From the NCBI RefSeq assembly GCF_030697065.1, contig NZ_JAUYQU010000008.1, positions 1 through 58,942 on the forward strand: DNA of 58,942 nt, in the 5' to 3' direction. This stretch comes from Bradyrhizobium sp. (GTDB taxonomy: Bacteria; Pseudomonadota; Alphaproteobacteria; Rhizobiales; Xanthobacteraceae). Position 1 is the first letter of the stretch. Every line of letters starts with the position of its first letter. Shown here one piece after another: positions 44,855 through 56,871 of this stretch. Made by a program: the position numbers and the translations under genes. The notes beneath the pieces were generated by a model that was not told the DNA's origin, searched no databases, and saw nothing but the letters and a program-made list of their open reading frames with translations.

Positions 44855-46231
44855 CTACATCACGTGTGGCACGGCGTCGAACCGGGTCACCACGATGTCG
44901 CGTTTGGTTTCATCGACGCGCACGGTCATGTCGAAGCGGCCGTCGTGGAGTTCCTTGGCAAGCACTTCGGAGTTGCGGTGCAGCCAGCTGATGCCGGCGC
45001 CGTCGGAGGCGTCGATCGACAGATCCAGCGTCATCCGGCTGGCTGCGAGCCGGTCCTCGATCGCAGCCAATAGCGCATCGACCCCCTCGCCGGTCTCGGC
45101 CGAGACCAGAAAGCACGGGCGTTCCGGCGGCCGGCGGGCGGCGATGTTTTGCAGGTTTTCGCGCGTTTCCGGTTCGAAGCGGTCGATCTTGTTCCAGACC
45201 TCGAGAATGCGGCCGGCGTCCGGATCGATCCCGAGCTGGCGCAGCACGGTATCGACGTCGCGTTGCTGGGCTTCGGCATCCTCATGCGAGATGTCGCGGA
45301 CGTGCAGAATGACGTCGGCTTCCAGCACTTCCTCCAGCGTGGCGCGAAACGCCGCCACCAGTTGCGTGGGCAAGTTGGAAATGAAGCCGACGGTATCCGA
45401 CAACATCGCCTTGCCGCCATGCGGCAGATGCAGCGCACGCAAGGTCGGGTCCAGTGTCGCGAACAGCATGTCGGCCGCCTGCACCTCGGCGCGAGTGAGG
45501 CGATTGAACAGCGTCGACTTGCCGGCGTTGGTGTAGCCGACCAGCGCCACGACGCGATACGGCACCCGCTTGCGCCCTTCACGATGCAGCCGCCGCGTCG
45601 CCTGTACCTTTTTGATTTCGTTTTCCAGCCGGGCGATGCGATCGCCAATCAGGCGTCGATCGGCTTCGATTTGGGTTTCGCCAGGGCCTCCCATAAAGCC
45701 AAAGCCGCCGCGCTGGCGCTCCAGATGGGTCCAGGACCGCACCAGGCGGCTGCGCTGATAGTTCAAATGCGCCAGTTCGACTTGAAGCGAACCTTCCCGG
45801 GTCTTGGCGCGCCGACCGAAAATCTCGAGAATCAGTCCGGTGCGGTCGAGCACCTTGGTGTTCCACGCCTTCTCGAGATTGCGCTGCTGGATCGGCGACA
45901 GCGCGCAGTCCATCACGACAAGTTCGATCTCGTGCCCGGTGATCAGCCCGACGACCTCCTCGACCTTGCCCTTGCCGAGAAAGGTCGCGGGCCGCACTTC
46001 GCTGATCGGCGCGATCAGCGAGTCCGCGATCTCAAGATCGATGGCGCGCGCCAAGCCGACGGCTTCCTCCAGCCGCGCCTCGGAGTTGCGCATGACATGC
46101 GACTCCGTTGGCGCGTCGGGGTCGCCGCGACGCACACGCAGATAGGGGCCGATGACAACCACCCGCCCTGATTCTTTGCCCCCTGCCGACCGCGGTCGGT
46201 CGGCGCCCCCTTCAGGATTTCGGGGTTCCAA
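44855..46231 (-). CDS. hflX: Ribosome-splitting GTPase HflX
   Basis: 458 residues from a TTG. The N-terminal HflX domain contains FLGKGKVEEV and the glycine-rich GGFGFMGGPGETQIEADRR. The G1 motif GYTNAGKST (232-240), G3 DTVGF and G4 NKID follow. The N-terminal 20 residues are uncertain. Eleven bases after hfq, so co-transcribed with it. Confidence 0.94.
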   Translation of the reverse strand: MEPRNPEGGADRPRSAGGKESGRVVVIGPYLRVRRGDPDAPTESHVMRNSEARLEEAVGLARAIDLEIADSLIAPISEVRPATFLGKGKVEEVVGLITGHEIELVVMDCALSPIQQRNLEKAWNTKVLDRTGLILEIFGRRAKTREGSLQVELAHLNYQRSRLVRSWTHLERQRGGFGFMGGPGETQIEADRRLIGDRIARLENEIKKVQATRRLHREGRKRVPYRVVALVGYTNAGKSTLFNRLTRAEVQAADMLFATLDPTLRALHLPHGGKAMLSDTVGFISNLPTQLVAAFRATLEEVLEADVILHVRDISHEDAEAQQRDVDTVLRQLGIDPDAGRILEVWNKIDRFEPETRENLQNIAARRPPERPCFLVSAETGEGVDALLAAIEDRLAASRMTLDLSIDASDGAGISWLHRNSEVLAKELHDGRFDMTVRVDETKRDIVVTRFDAVPHVM

Positions 46232-46242
46232 TCAGATCACTC

Positions 46243-46491
46243 TCAAGCCGGAGCATCCTCGCCGCCTTCGAACAGCTGGATCGGAGCGCCCGGCATGATG
46301 GTCGAGATCGCGTGCTTGTAGACAAGCTGCGAATGACCGTCGCGACGGAGCAGCAGGCAGAAATTGTCGAACCAGGTGACAATCCCCTGCAGCTTCACTC
46401 CATTGACCAGAAAGATCGTCAGTGGCGTCTTGGTCTTACGAACGTGATTAAGGAAGGTGTCTTGTAGATTTTGTGCGCGGTCTGCCGCCAT
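46243..46491 (-). CDS. hfq: RNA chaperone Hfq
   Basis: 82 residues. Sm1 motif ([19 protein letters not shown]) and Sm2 motif ([11 protein letters not shown]) are exact for Hfq. It pairs small RNAs with mRNAs as a hexamer. In the classic hfq-hflX arrangement, downstream of ntrX. The 246-base gap before it holds no gene that I see and may contain its own promoter. Confidence 0.97.
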   Translation of the reverse strand: MAADRAQNLQDTFLNHVRKTKTPLTIFLVNGVKLQGIVTWFDNFCLLLRRDGHSQLVYKHAISTIMPGAPIQLFEGGEDAPA

Positions 46492-46737
46492 TGTTTTTGT
46501 CCCGCAGTCTTGTTTGCTTCTTTTTATTGAACCGATGGCTGCTCTCTGGTGGAGCCGTCCCCCGGTTGCCGGCTTCCCCTGAGATCCCCCTCCGAGGGCG
46601 CGGCAGTTCGATTAGAAGGCAGGCGCGCTTTTTAGGCAAGCCGGATCGCGCGTCAGGCGCACATAACAACGGTGCGATTCGCCGTAAATGCACGGAAAAA
46701 GACGAATTTTCTCAAGAATAAGCACGCCCAGCCTGAC

Positions 46738-48108
46738 CTAGCCGACGCCGAGCGCCTTGAGCTTGCGATGCAGCGCCGACCGCTCCATGCCGACGAATTC
46801 CGCCGTGCGCGAGATATTTCCCGAAAAACGGCTGATCTGGGCGATCAGATAATCGCGTTCGAACACCTCCCGCGCCTCGCGCAGCGGCAGGCCCATGATG
46901 TGCTCGCCATTGTTGCTGGTCGGCATCGCCGGCACCATCGAGCCCACATCCTGCGGCAGCATGTCGGCCGTGATGATGACCTCCGGACCGCCGCTGGCCA
47001 GGATCATCACGCGTTCGACGTTGTTGCGAAGCTGGCGGACGTTTCCGGGCCAGACATGCGACTGCAAGACCGCCATCGCATCCTGGCCGATCTGACGCTT
47101 GGGCAGCCCGGTCGCGACCGAGATCTGGTCCATGAAATAGTCGATCAGTTCGGGGATATCCTCGCGCCTTTCCGACAGCGGCGGCACCCGGATCGGCACC
47201 ACCGACAGACGGTGATAGAGATCCTCGCGGAAGCGGCCTTCCGCGATCTCTTCTTCCAGGTTTCGCGCGGTCGACGATACGATGCGTACGTCGACATGGA
47301 CCTTGGTCGTGCCGCCGGAGCGCTGGAAGGTCTGGTCGACCAGCACGCGCAGGATCTTGTTCTGGGTCTCCCGCGGCATGTCGCCGATCTCGTCGATGAA
47401 CAGGGTGCCGCCATGGGCTTCTTCCAGCGCGCCCGCCTTGCGCTGCTGCTCGCCGTTGGACTGCTCGATGCCGAACAGTTCGACTTCCATGCGCTCCGGC
47501 GTGATCGCCGCGGCGTTGATGACCACGAACGGTCCCTCGGCACGTGTCGATGCGTGGTGCAGCGTGCGCGCCGCCAGTTCCTTGCCGGCGCCGGACGGAC
47601 CGACAATCAGGATGCGGCTGTTGGCCTTGGCGGCCCGCTCGATGGTCTGGCGCAACTGGTTCATGCAGGCCGAGCGTCCGGTCAGCACGCTGGCGGCCGG
47701 CGCCATCTGCTTGAGTTCCTTCACCTCGCGCTTCAGCCGCGACGTCTCCAGCGCCCGGGTTGCCACCAGGATCAACCGGTCCGACTTGAAGGGCTTTTCG
47801 ATGAAGTCGTAGGCGCCGCGCTTGATCGCCGCGACCGCGGTCTCGATGTTGCCGTGGCCGGAGATCATCACCACCGGCACGTCGGCATGGTCCTTCTTGA
47901 TCTGCTCCAGCAATTGCAGACCGTCGAGCTTGCTGCCCTGCAACCAAATGTCGAGAAACACCAGATGCGGCCGCCGGTTGGCGATTTCCGCCAGCGCCGA
48001 ATCGCTGTCGCGCGCAGTCCGCGTGCTGAAGCCCTCATCATCGAGAATGCCGGCAACCAGATCCCGAATATCTGCTTCGTCATCGACAATCAGAATGTCA
48101 TTTGCCAT
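46738..48108 (-). CDS. ntrX: NtrX response regulator
   Basis: 456 residues. Receiver domain with Asp53, AAA+ domain with GPSGAGKE and DEIGDMP, and a Fis-type HTH (ISRTAEFVGMERSALHRKLKAL). The GAFTGA loop needed to contact sigma-54 is replaced by GIEQSNGEQQ, as is known for NtrX, so direct sigma-54 activation is unlikely. Partner of NtrY, 18 bases downstream of it. Confidence 0.96.
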   Translation of the reverse strand: MANDILIVDDEADIRDLVAGILDDEGFSTRTARDSDSALAEIANRRPHLVFLDIWLQGSKLDGLQLLEQIKKDHADVPVVMISGHGNIETAVAAIKRGAYDFIEKPFKSDRLILVATRALETSRLKREVKELKQMAPAASVLTGRSACMNQLRQTIERAAKANSRILIVGPSGAGKELAARTLHHASTRAEGPFVVINAAAITPERMEVELFGIEQSNGEQQRKAGALEEAHGGTLFIDEIGDMPRETQNKILRVLVDQTFQRSGGTTKVHVDVRIVSSTARNLEEEIAEGRFREDLYHRLSVVPIRVPPLSERREDIPELIDYFMDQISVATGLPKRQIGQDAMAVLQSHVWPGNVRQLRNNVERVMILASGGPEVIITADMLPQDVGSMVPAMPTSNNGEHIMGLPLREAREVFERDYLIAQISRFSGNISRTAEFVGMERSALHRKLKALGVG

Positions 48109-48126
48109 GAGTCGCGCCCTGTCTTG

Positions 48127-50454
48127 TCAGTTGCCGGTTGCGGCTTCGATCTTTGTTTCATTGTTGGTCGTGTCAGCGGGCCCAATGGTTTCAGGGATCG
48201 GCGGCTTTGTTTCCGCGGCCGGCTCCTTGATCTCCGCCTTCGGCGCGTGGCCCGATATGGCAAATCGCAACCGCATCCAGGCGCCGCGCTGACCCGGCCG
48301 GATGTCCGCGGCATCGTGCAGTTCGATCTTGCCGCCGTGGTCTTCCAGCACCCGCCCAACGATGGCAAGGCCAAGGCCGGTGCCCTTTGACCGCGTCGTC
48401 ACATAGGGTTCGAGCAGCCGCGCCCGGGCCACCTTGGGCAGGCCGATCCCGTTGTCGATGACATCGATCACGATGTCGTCTCCCTCGATGGCGGCGACGA
48501 CCTCGATCCGGCCCTTGCCCAATTCCTCGGGAGGCACGGCTTCAATCGCTTCCGACGCGTTCTTGATGATGTTGGTCAGCGCCTGCGAAATCAGCCGCCG
48601 GTCGAACTGCGCCCGCATCGGGTCGTCCTTGATCTCGGCCTCGAAGTCGATGTCGGGATTTCCGACCCGCATCAGGAACACCGCCTGCCGGACGGTGTCG
48701 GCAACGTCCTCGCCTTCCATGACGGGTTTCGGCATGCGTGCGAAGCGCGAGAATTCATCGACCATCCGCCTGATATCGTCGACCTGCCGCACGATGGTAT
48801 CCGTGCATTGCTCGAAGATCGCCTTGTCCTCGGTGATGACCTTGCCGAATTTGCGGCGGATGCGTTCGGCCGAAAGCTGAATCGGCGTCAGCGGGTTCTT
48901 GATTTCGTGGGCGATGCGGCGGGCGACGTCGCCCCAGGCCGAGGTCCGCTGCGCCGAAACCAGCTCGGTGATGTCGTCCAGCGTGATGATATAGCTGTCG
49001 CGCGACTGGCTGGTCTGCTCGGCGCTGACCCGGACCGAGAGATTGCGCTCATGGCCGTCGCGCAGAAGCGTGATCTGGCCCTGTACCAGCCGCTGGGTGC
49101 CCTCGCGGGCGGTCCTCATCATATCGTCGAGTTCTGGCAGCACGTCCGACAGCGGATGGTCCAGGGTCTCGGATTCCGCATGACCGATCAGCTTTTCGGC
49201 GGAACGGTTGAGAATGCCGACATTTCCGGCGGCATCGACGCCGATGATGCCGGCGCTCGCCGACGACAGGACCGCTTCGATGAACCGGCGCCGGCTGTCG
49301 ATCAGCTCGCTGGCGCCGACCAGTTCGTCGCGCTGGGTGCGCAACTCCTGCGTCATCTTGTTGAAGGTTTCGCCGAGCTGGGCGAGATCGCCCTCCGATT
49401 TGTGGACAGGCACCTGCACATGGAGATCGCCGGTGGAGACGATGTTGGCGGCGCTCATCAGCCGCCGGATCGGCGCGACCAGCCAATTGGCGAAATTCAG
49501 CCCGATCAGAACCGAAGCCATCAGGATGGTCAGCGCGATCACCGCGAACATCAACGCAAACGCCACCTGGATGCCGAGTTTGCGCGACTCCATCTGGGCA
49601 TATTCGGCGACACTGGCCTGGGTCTGCCTGAGCTGCGCCACCACGCGCGGATCGAGCAGACGGGCGACATAGAGGAACGTGTCGTTGAATGCGCGCAGCC
49701 GGACCACGGCGGCGACGTAATTGGCTTCGATGAACACCGCGATCTGGGGCTCGGATTCATCGACGCCGCTGAGGAACTCCGGAGCCGGCGTCGTAAAGGC
49801 CTGCTCGATGCCGGTTTGCGCGGTCTCCAGGACGTTGCGGTCCTTGTCGATCACCATGGCGCCCGGCAGGTTGCGCGAGGCCGCGCTTGCAGTCAGCAGC
49901 CGGCGAAAGGTTCCGCGATCCTGGTCGAACAGCGGCCGCGCGTTGGCGATGTCGTTGGCCATTCCAATAATGTCGCCGCGAATGAGCTGGGCATGCTCAT
50001 GCAGATACGCGTTGGCCACGATCAGCGAATTCTGAATCACCTCCCGCGTAGGCCCCGAAAACAGCCGGTCGAGGCCACGGTCGATGGTGATGTTGGCGAC
50101 GATCGCCACCAGCACGGCCGGCAACACGGCAATGACGGAGAACAGGCTGACGATCTGGACGTGCAGCCGTGCCGCCGCCCGGCCGCGGCGGCGGGCCTGG
50201 ACTACCTGCCAGACCTCGCGGACGATGATGCCGACCAGCAGCAGGATGCACGCCGCGTTGATCAGCAGGAACGAATAGACCACCTCGCGCGTCGGTTCGA
50301 TCGGCGTCAGGCCGGTCAGGACGACGAAAGTGAGGAATGCCGACAGCAGCGCAATGGCGACGGCGAACGGCGCCAGCCACCGCCGCAGGGACGACCCCCT
50401 GGGTTCGGCAAGCGTCTGATCGAGCGATGGGGCCGCGGTGTCTGCGCTGGTCAT
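48127..50454 (-). CDS. ntrY: NtrY sensor histidine kinase
   Basis: 775 residues from ATG 50454 (an in-frame start at 50508 is possible). N-terminal membrane helices flank a periplasmic domain. They are followed by HAMP, PAS (ASAGIIGVDAAGNVGILNRS), HisKA ([21 protein letters not shown] with the phospho-His) and HATPase (GIGLP, GTGLGLAIV). Senses nitrogen or redox state and phosphorylates NtrX. The C-terminal tail is Pro/Glu-rich. Confidence 0.95.
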   Translation of the reverse strand: MTSADTAAPSLDQTLAEPRGSSLRRWLAPFAVAIALLSAFLTFVVLTGLTPIEPTREVVYSFLLINAACILLLVGIIVREVWQVVQARRRGRAAARLHVQIVSLFSVIAVLPAVLVAIVANITIDRGLDRLFSGPTREVIQNSLIVANAYLHEHAQLIRGDIIGMANDIANARPLFDQDRGTFRRLLTASAASRNLPGAMVIDKDRNVLETAQTGIEQAFTTPAPEFLSGVDESEPQIAVFIEANYVAAVVRLRAFNDTFLYVARLLDPRVVAQLRQTQASVAEYAQMESRKLGIQVAFALMFAVIALTILMASVLIGLNFANWLVAPIRRLMSAANIVSTGDLHVQVPVHKSEGDLAQLGETFNKMTQELRTQRDELVGASELIDSRRRFIEAVLSSASAGIIGVDAAGNVGILNRSAEKLIGHAESETLDHPLSDVLPELDDMMRTAREGTQRLVQGQITLLRDGHERNLSVRVSAEQTSQSRDSYIITLDDITELVSAQRTSAWGDVARRIAHEIKNPLTPIQLSAERIRRKFGKVITEDKAIFEQCTDTIVRQVDDIRRMVDEFSRFARMPKPVMEGEDVADTVRQAVFLMRVGNPDIDFEAEIKDDPMRAQFDRRLISQALTNIIKNASEAIEAVPPEELGKGRIEVVAAIEGDDIVIDVIDNGIGLPKVARARLLEPYVTTRSKGTGLGLAIVGRVLEDHGGKIELHDAADIRPGQRGAWMRLRFAISGHAPKAEIKEPAAETKPPIPETIGPADTTNNETKIEAATGN

Positions 50455-50608
50455 TCCGGCAAGGTCGTGAGCTGAAGGCCAATGTCCGCCGGCAGCGGAC
50501 TGATGCATTCATATCACAATGTTGCCAAATTGCGACAATTCCGCGGCGTGTGCTGACGCTGAACTGCGCAGGTCCGATTTATGAACGAGTTTCCGGATCG
50601 TGCGGCCG

Positions 50609-52051
<1,443 letters not shown>

Positions 52052-52060
52052 TGTCATTCC

Positions 52061-53236
52061 TCATCTGGAGTCGTGTGAGGCATGCGACGGCGTCCCCGTA
52101 ACGCCATCGCGATTGCTTTGGTCGAATCGTTTGGTCGGGTTGAACATCGGCAGCAGCACCCGGAAGGTGGTTTTGCGCGGCTGGGATTCGCATTCGATGA
52201 TGCCGCCATGATCGCCGATGATCTTGGCCACCAGCGCAAGGCCAAGGCCGCTGCCGGTCGGCTTGGTCGTGACGAACGGATCGAACAGGTTCGGCAGCAG
52301 ATCGTCCGGCACGCCGGCGCCATTGTCCTTGACGCAGAATTCGAGCGGCAGCGACACCCGCGATTTCTTGCCGGGTACCGAGAGGCGAACGCCCGGACGG
52401 AACGCGGTGGTGAGCTGGATCTCCGCATCGCTGCCGAGATCGACGACGGCTTCGGCGGCGTTTTTCACCAGGTTGAGAAACACCTGGATCAGCTGATCCT
52501 GGTTGGCGAGCACCGGCGGCAGCGACGGATCGTAGTCTTCGACGAAGCGGATGTTGCGGGCGAAGCCGGATTGCGCGAGCCGCTTGACGTGATCGAGCAC
52601 GCTGTGAATGTTGACCGCGCCGCGCGCCACCGGCCGGTCGTCGCCGAACACTTCCATGCGATCGACCAGGGTGACGATGCGGTCCGCCTCGTCGCAGATC
52701 AGCCGCGTCAGCATGCGGTCTTCCGACGAGGCCGCCTGTTCGAGCAGCTGCGCCGCGCCGCGAATGCCGGACAGCGGGTTCTTGATTTCGTGCGCCAGCA
52801 TCGCAGCCAGCGCGATCACCGAGCGCGCTGCACTTCGATGCGTCAATTGCCGGTCCATCTTGTCGGCGATGGTGCGTTCCTGCAGCATCACCACGATATG
52901 GCCGGGTCGCTCGTTGAGCGGTGCGACGTGCAGATCGACCTGGCGATCGCCGCCGATCCGCGGCGTGCCGAGATCGACCTTGTATTCATTGACCGGCGAA
53001 CCGCTCGAGCGCACCTGGTCGATCAGGGCCAGCAGCGGGCTGCCGAACGGTACAAGTTCCTTCAGCGACTGGCGCTGCAGAAACTGGGTGGAAATCTCGA
53101 AGAACGATTCCGCCGCCATGTTGGCGTCCATGATCTTGCCGTCGGGTGCGATCAGCAGCACCGGATTCGGCAAGGCGTTGAGGATGGCCTCGCTTTCCGA
53201 GGGCGCCCGCCGGCGTTGGTCTGCGGCTAGACTCAT
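52061..53236 (-). CDS. ntrB: NtrB nitrogen sensor kinase/phosphatase
   Basis: 391 residues from ATG 53236, which overlaps the dusB stop as ATGA. PAS domain ([20 protein letters not shown]), phospho-acceptor His149 in [15 protein letters not shown], and HATPase motifs ([18 protein letters not shown]). Soluble; controlled by PII in relatives. Phosphorylates NtrC. Confidence 0.96.
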   Translation of the reverse strand: MSLAADQRRRAPSESEAILNALPNPVLLIAPDGKIMDANMAAESFFEISTQFLQRQSLKELVPFGSPLLALIDQVRSSGSPVNEYKVDLGTPRIGGDRQVDLHVAPLNERPGHIVVMLQERTIADKMDRQLTHRSAARSVIALAAMLAHEIKNPLSGIRGAAQLLEQAASSEDRMLTRLICDEADRIVTLVDRMEVFGDDRPVARGAVNIHSVLDHVKRLAQSGFARNIRFVEDYDPSLPPVLANQDQLIQVFLNLVKNAAEAVVDLGSDAEIQLTTAFRPGVRLSVPGKKSRVSLPLEFCVKDNGAGVPDDLLPNLFDPFVTTKPTGSGLGLALVAKIIGDHGGIIECESQPRKTTFRVLLPMFNPTKRFDQSNRDGVTGTPSHASHDSR

Positions 53237-54267
53237 GCAGCAGCACTCCATGCAAAATCGTCGAATGCATCTTCGAGGGATTGGTGAACACGGTCCGGAT
53301 CGTCGGTGGTCAGTATCTTCTGCCGCCACCCCTTGAGCGCTGCCACCGGCGCGCTACTGGTCTGCGCTGCGACGTCCAGCGCCCAGCCGAGATGTTTGCG
53401 GGCATGGCGAAGTCCGATCCGCAGGCCGTAGAGGCTGCAGACTTCGTCGTAGAGTGCGCGGATATAAACCAGCTGCTGCGACAGATCAGGCGCGGCCTCC
53501 GCGATGCCCGATTCGAGCCGGCGTCCGATCTGGCCCGGCAGCCACGGCTGGCCCTGCGCGCCGCGGCCCATCATGATCGCGTCGGCGCCGGACATCTGCA
53601 GCGCCGTCACCGCCTTGTCGAACGAGGTGATGTCGCCGTTGACGACCAGCGGGATGGCAATCGCATTCCGGACGGCGCGCACCGCGCCCCAGTCGGCTTC
53701 GCCCTTGTAGAACTGGCAGCGGGTGCGACCGTGCACCGAAATCATCCGCACGCCGGCGGCTTCGGCGCGGCGCGCCAGTTCCGGCGCATTGAGCGAGCGA
53801 TCGTCCCAGCCGAGCCGCATCTTCAGCGTGACCGGCACTTTAACCGCCGCGACCGTGGCGTCGATCAGCGTCATGGCGTGATCGAGATCGCGCATCAGCG
53901 CCGAGCCGGACTGGCCGCCGGTGACGTGACGCGCCGGACAGCCCATGTTGATATCGATGATGTCGGCGCCGGCGGACTCGGCGATCCGCGCGCCCTCCGC
54001 CATCCAGTGCGCCTGGCAGCCCGCGAGTTGAACGACGTGGGGGCCGATGCCGGTGGCCTCGCAGCGCAGCAGCGACATCGGGCGGCCATTGACGAGATCG
54101 TCGCTGGCGGTCATCTCGGAGACGACGAGTCCGGCCCCCAGCGCCGCAGTCAGGCGCCGGAACGGGGCATCCGTGATGCCAGACATCGGCGCAAGGAAGA
54201 CCCGGTTGGCGACATCAACATCGCCTATCTTCAATGGCTTACGCTGTGAGCAGTCCGGGGTGGTCAC
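53233..54267 (-). CDS. dusB: tRNA-dihydrouridine synthase DusB (NifR3)
   Basis: 344 residues from a GTG. FMN TIM-barrel motifs [34 protein letters not shown] (active-site Cys), [18 protein letters not shown] and NGDITS. Reduces uridines in the tRNA D-loop. Its place ahead of ntrBC is the classic nifR3-ntrB-ntrC arrangement. The 254-base gap 54268-54521 is the divergent promoter region with ispDF. Confidence 0.95.
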   Translation of the reverse strand: MTTPDCSQRKPLKIGDVDVANRVFLAPMSGITDAPFRRLTAALGAGLVVSEMTASDDLVNGRPMSLLRCEATGIGPHVVQLAGCQAHWMAEGARIAESAGADIIDINMGCPARHVTGGQSGSALMRDLDHAMTLIDATVAAVKVPVTLKMRLGWDDRSLNAPELARRAEAAGVRMISVHGRTRCQFYKGEADWGAVRAVRNAIAIPLVVNGDITSFDKAVTALQMSGADAIMMGRGAQGQPWLPGQIGRRLESGIAEAAPDLSQQLVYIRALYDEVCSLYGLRIGLRHARKHLGWALDVAAQTSSAPVAALKGWRQKILTTDDPDRVHQSLEDAFDDFAWSAAA

Positions 54268-54521
54268 GGATGTCTCGTTTTTCTGGCGGACGCAGCATTG
54301 CGGCCACCGAGAGTCATTGTGAGCACAAATCTTGTGCAGTCAAGCTTCATGCCTACACTTTAGACAGTTCTTGAAATTGTGCAAGTGCACTGCAACAAAA
54401 TATGCTTTTCCCACAGCTCTCGGGAAACGGCCTGTCTTTAAGCCCTCGGCATGATAAGGGCAGTGCGTAGGCGGCCGACGTTTCCTGCCCCATAACCCCA
54501 TTCGCCGGTGAATTAGGTCCA

Positions 54522-55718
54522 ATGCCCAGACCCGAGCGTACCGCCGCTATCCTTGTTGCTGCCGGGCGCGGGCTGCGCGCCGGGTCGGGAGGACCGAAGC
54601 AGTACCGTTCGATCGGCGGGCAGACCGTGATTTTTCGGGCGATGGAGCCGTTCTGCCGCCATCCGCAGGTGTTTGCCGTGCAGCCGGTCTTGAATCCCGA
54701 TGACACGGTGATGTTCAACGAGGCCGTCAGCACATTGCGCCACGCGCCGCCCGCCAATGGCGGCGCGACGCGGCAGGCCTCGGTGCATGCCGGTCTCGAA
54801 GCGCTTGCCGGCGAGCGGCCGGATGTCGTGCTGATCCACGACGCGGCGCGTCCGTTCGTTTCGGCGGCGCTGATTTCGCGCGCGATCGAAGCTGCCGGCC
54901 GCACCGGCGCCGCGGTGCCGGCGATCGCGGTGACCGACACCATCAAGCTCGTCGACGGCAGCGGCAATGTCGAAGCGACGCCGGAGCGCGCGCGACTGCG
55001 GATCGCGCAAACCCCGCAGGCCTTCCGCTTCGATGCGATTCTCGACGCCCATCGCCGCGCTGCGCGCGAGGGCCTGAGTGATTTCACCGACGACGCCGCG
55101 CTGGCGGAATGGGCAGGATTGACGGTGGCGACATTTGAGGGCGATCCGGCGAACATGAAACTGACGACTCCCGAAGATTTCGTCCGCGAGGAAGCGCGCC
55201 TGGCCGCCCGGCTCGGCGATGTCAGAACCGGCACCGGTTACGACGTGCACGCCTTCGGCGAGGGCGATCACCTGATGATCTGCGGGGTCCGGGTGCCGCA
55301 CAGCCGCGGCTTTCTCGCCCATTCCGACGGCGATGTCGGCCTGCATGCGCTGGTCGACGCCATCCTCGGCGCACTGGCGGACGGCGATATCGGTTCGCAT
55401 TTTCCGCCCAGCGACCCGCAATGGAAAGGCGCGGCATCGGACCGCTTCCTGAGATACGCGGTCGACCGCGTCACCGCGCGCGGCGGTCGCATCGCCAATC
55501 TCGAAGTCACCATGATCTGCGAGCGGCCGAAGATCGGACCGCTGCGCGACGCCATGCGGGCGCGGATCGCCGGCATCACCGGGCTCGACGTCTCGCGGGT
55601 CGCCGTCAAGGCCACCACCAGCGAGCGGCTCGGATTTACGGGTCGCGAGGAAGGCATCGCCGCCACCGCCAGCGCCACCATCCGCCTGCCTTGGGATTCC
55701 AAAGGCTGGAGCGAGTAG
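54522..55718 (+). CDS. ispDF: Bifunctional IspD/IspF of the MEP isoprenoid pathway
   Basis: 398 residues. The IspD part (about 1-230) has [21 protein letters not shown] and [11 protein letters not shown]. The IspF part (about 236-398) has [33 protein letters not shown] and [18 protein letters not shown]. Makes CDP-ME and ME-cPP; the fusion is usual in alphaproteobacteria. Confidence 0.97.
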   Translation: MPRPERTAAILVAAGRGLRAGSGGPKQYRSIGGQTVIFRAMEPFCRHPQVFAVQPVLNPDDTVMFNEAVSTLRHAPPANGGATRQASVHAGLEALAGERPDVVLIHDAARPFVSAALISRAIEAAGRTGAAVPAIAVTDTIKLVDGSGNVEATPERARLRIAQTPQAFRFDAILDAHRRAAREGLSDFTDDAALAEWAGLTVATFEGDPANMKLTTPEDFVREEARLAARLGDVRTGTGYDVHAFGEGDHLMICGVRVPHSRGFLAHSDGDVGLHALVDAILGALADGDIGSHFPPSDPQWKGAASDRFLRYAVDRVTARGGRIANLEVTMICERPKIGPLRDAMRARIAGITGLDVSRVAVKATTSERLGFTGREEGIAATASATIRLPWDSKGWSE

Positions 55719-55719
55719 C

Positions 55720-56322
55720 ATGAGCGGCAGCGACGCCCGCGCCCTCTCCCGCTCGCTGCTCGACCTGTGCCGGATGCGCAAGCTCACCATTGCCACCGCT
55801 GAATCCTGCACCGGCGGCATGGTCGCCGCCGCGCTGACCGACATTCCCGGTTCCTCCGACGTCATCGACCGCGGTTTTGTCACCTACTCGAACGACGCAA
55901 AGCGCGCGATGCTCGGCGTCAGGAACACGACGCTTGCGACCTTCGGCGCGGTCAGCAAGGAGACCGCGACCGCGATGGCGATCGGCGCGCTGGAGAAAGC
56001 CGGCGTCGACCTCGCCGTCTCCATCACCGGCATTGCCGGCCCCGGCGGCGCCACCCCGGGCAAGCCGGTAGGCCTGGTCCATCTCGCCGTCGCCGCGCGC
56101 GACGGCCGCATCCTGCACCGCGAATGCCGGTTCGGCGCGATCGGCCGCAGCGCGGTGCGCCTGCGCTCGGTGGTGGAGGCACTGCGCATGCTGACCGAGA
56201 TCGCGCGCGGCCCTCAGACGCCGGCAAAACCACGGCGCCAGACCATGAGCCGGCTACGTCCCCGCGTCGCCCGCACGCCACGCCGCAGCGCGGTGAAGCG
56301 GCGGCGACCGCCGCGGGCGTGA
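55720..56322 (+). CDS. CinA C-terminal domain protein (nicotinamide-nucleotide amidohydrolase)
   Basis: 200 residues, one base after ispDF. ATAESCTGGMVAAALTDIPG with the active Ser-Cys, then SITGIAGPGGATPGKPVG, define the stand-alone CinA C-terminal (PncC) family that deamidates NMN. The last 35 residues are a very basic Arg/Pro tail (RPRVARTPRRSAVKRRRPP), unusual for the family. Confidence 0.92.
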   Translation: MSGSDARALSRSLLDLCRMRKLTIATAESCTGGMVAAALTDIPGSSDVIDRGFVTYSNDAKRAMLGVRNTTLATFGAVSKETATAMAIGALEKAGVDLAVSITGIAGPGGATPGKPVGLVHLAVAARDGRILHRECRFGAIGRSAVRLRSVVEALRMLTEIARGPQTPAKPRRQTMSRLRPRVARTPRRSAVKRRRPPRA

Positions 56323-56377
56323 ACATCGTTATGCTTCATCCTGTGGCGCCGAGGCTCTCACGGGTGAACGTTGCGTT

Positions 56378-56863
56378 TCATCCCGGGGACGACGGCGAGT
56401 TGGTTGCCGCCGGCTTCCCGTAGATCGCATCCGCCCGCTTTTCGAACGCGGCCGCAAACCTCTGGAACGCGGTGTCGAACATGGTGCCCATCAGCATCGC
56501 CAGCATCCGGCTCCTGAATTCATAGGACAGGAAGAATCCGACGTCGCAGGCGGTCTCGGATCGCGGCTCGAAGCTCCAGCGGTTCTCCAGGTTGCTGAAC
56601 GGCCCCTTCAGATATTCCACCATGATCTTCATGTTGGGACGGTCGAGCGTCACCCGGCTGGTAAACGCCTCGCGCACCAGCTTGAAAGAAACCGTCATGT
56701 CGGCGATCACGATTTCGGTGCCGTCGGGTCCGGGCGTGCGCTGCCTGATCCTGAGCGCCTGGCACAAGGGCACGAATTCGGGATAGCGTTCGACATCGGC
56801 GACGAGATCGAACATCTGCCCGGCGCTGTGAAGGACCCGGCGCTTGCTGGAGAATTTCGGCAT
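56378..56863 (-). CDS. ratA: RatA/Coq10-like START-domain protein
   Basis: 161 residues. The polyketide-cyclase/START pattern: LVADVERYPEFVPLCQALRI near the start and FEKRADAIYG at the end. In mitochondria Coq10 aids ubiquinone; in E. coli RatA is reported as a ribosome-association toxin. The ubiquinone role is more likely here. It follows lipA by 8 bases. Confidence 0.9.
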   Translation of the reverse strand: MPKFSSKRRVLHSAGQMFDLVADVERYPEFVPLCQALRIRQRTPGPDGTEIVIADMTVSFKLVREAFTSRVTLDRPNMKIMVEYLKGPFSNLENRWSFEPRSETACDVGFFLSYEFRSRMLAMLMGTMFDTAFQRFAAAFEKRADAIYGKPAATNSPSSPG

Positions 56864-56871
56864 CGGAAGAC

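Noticed and set aside
46672..48390. Long plus-strand frame opposite ntrX
   Set aside because: Composition is His/Arg/Gln-rich without motifs; the minus strand is an intact ntrX.
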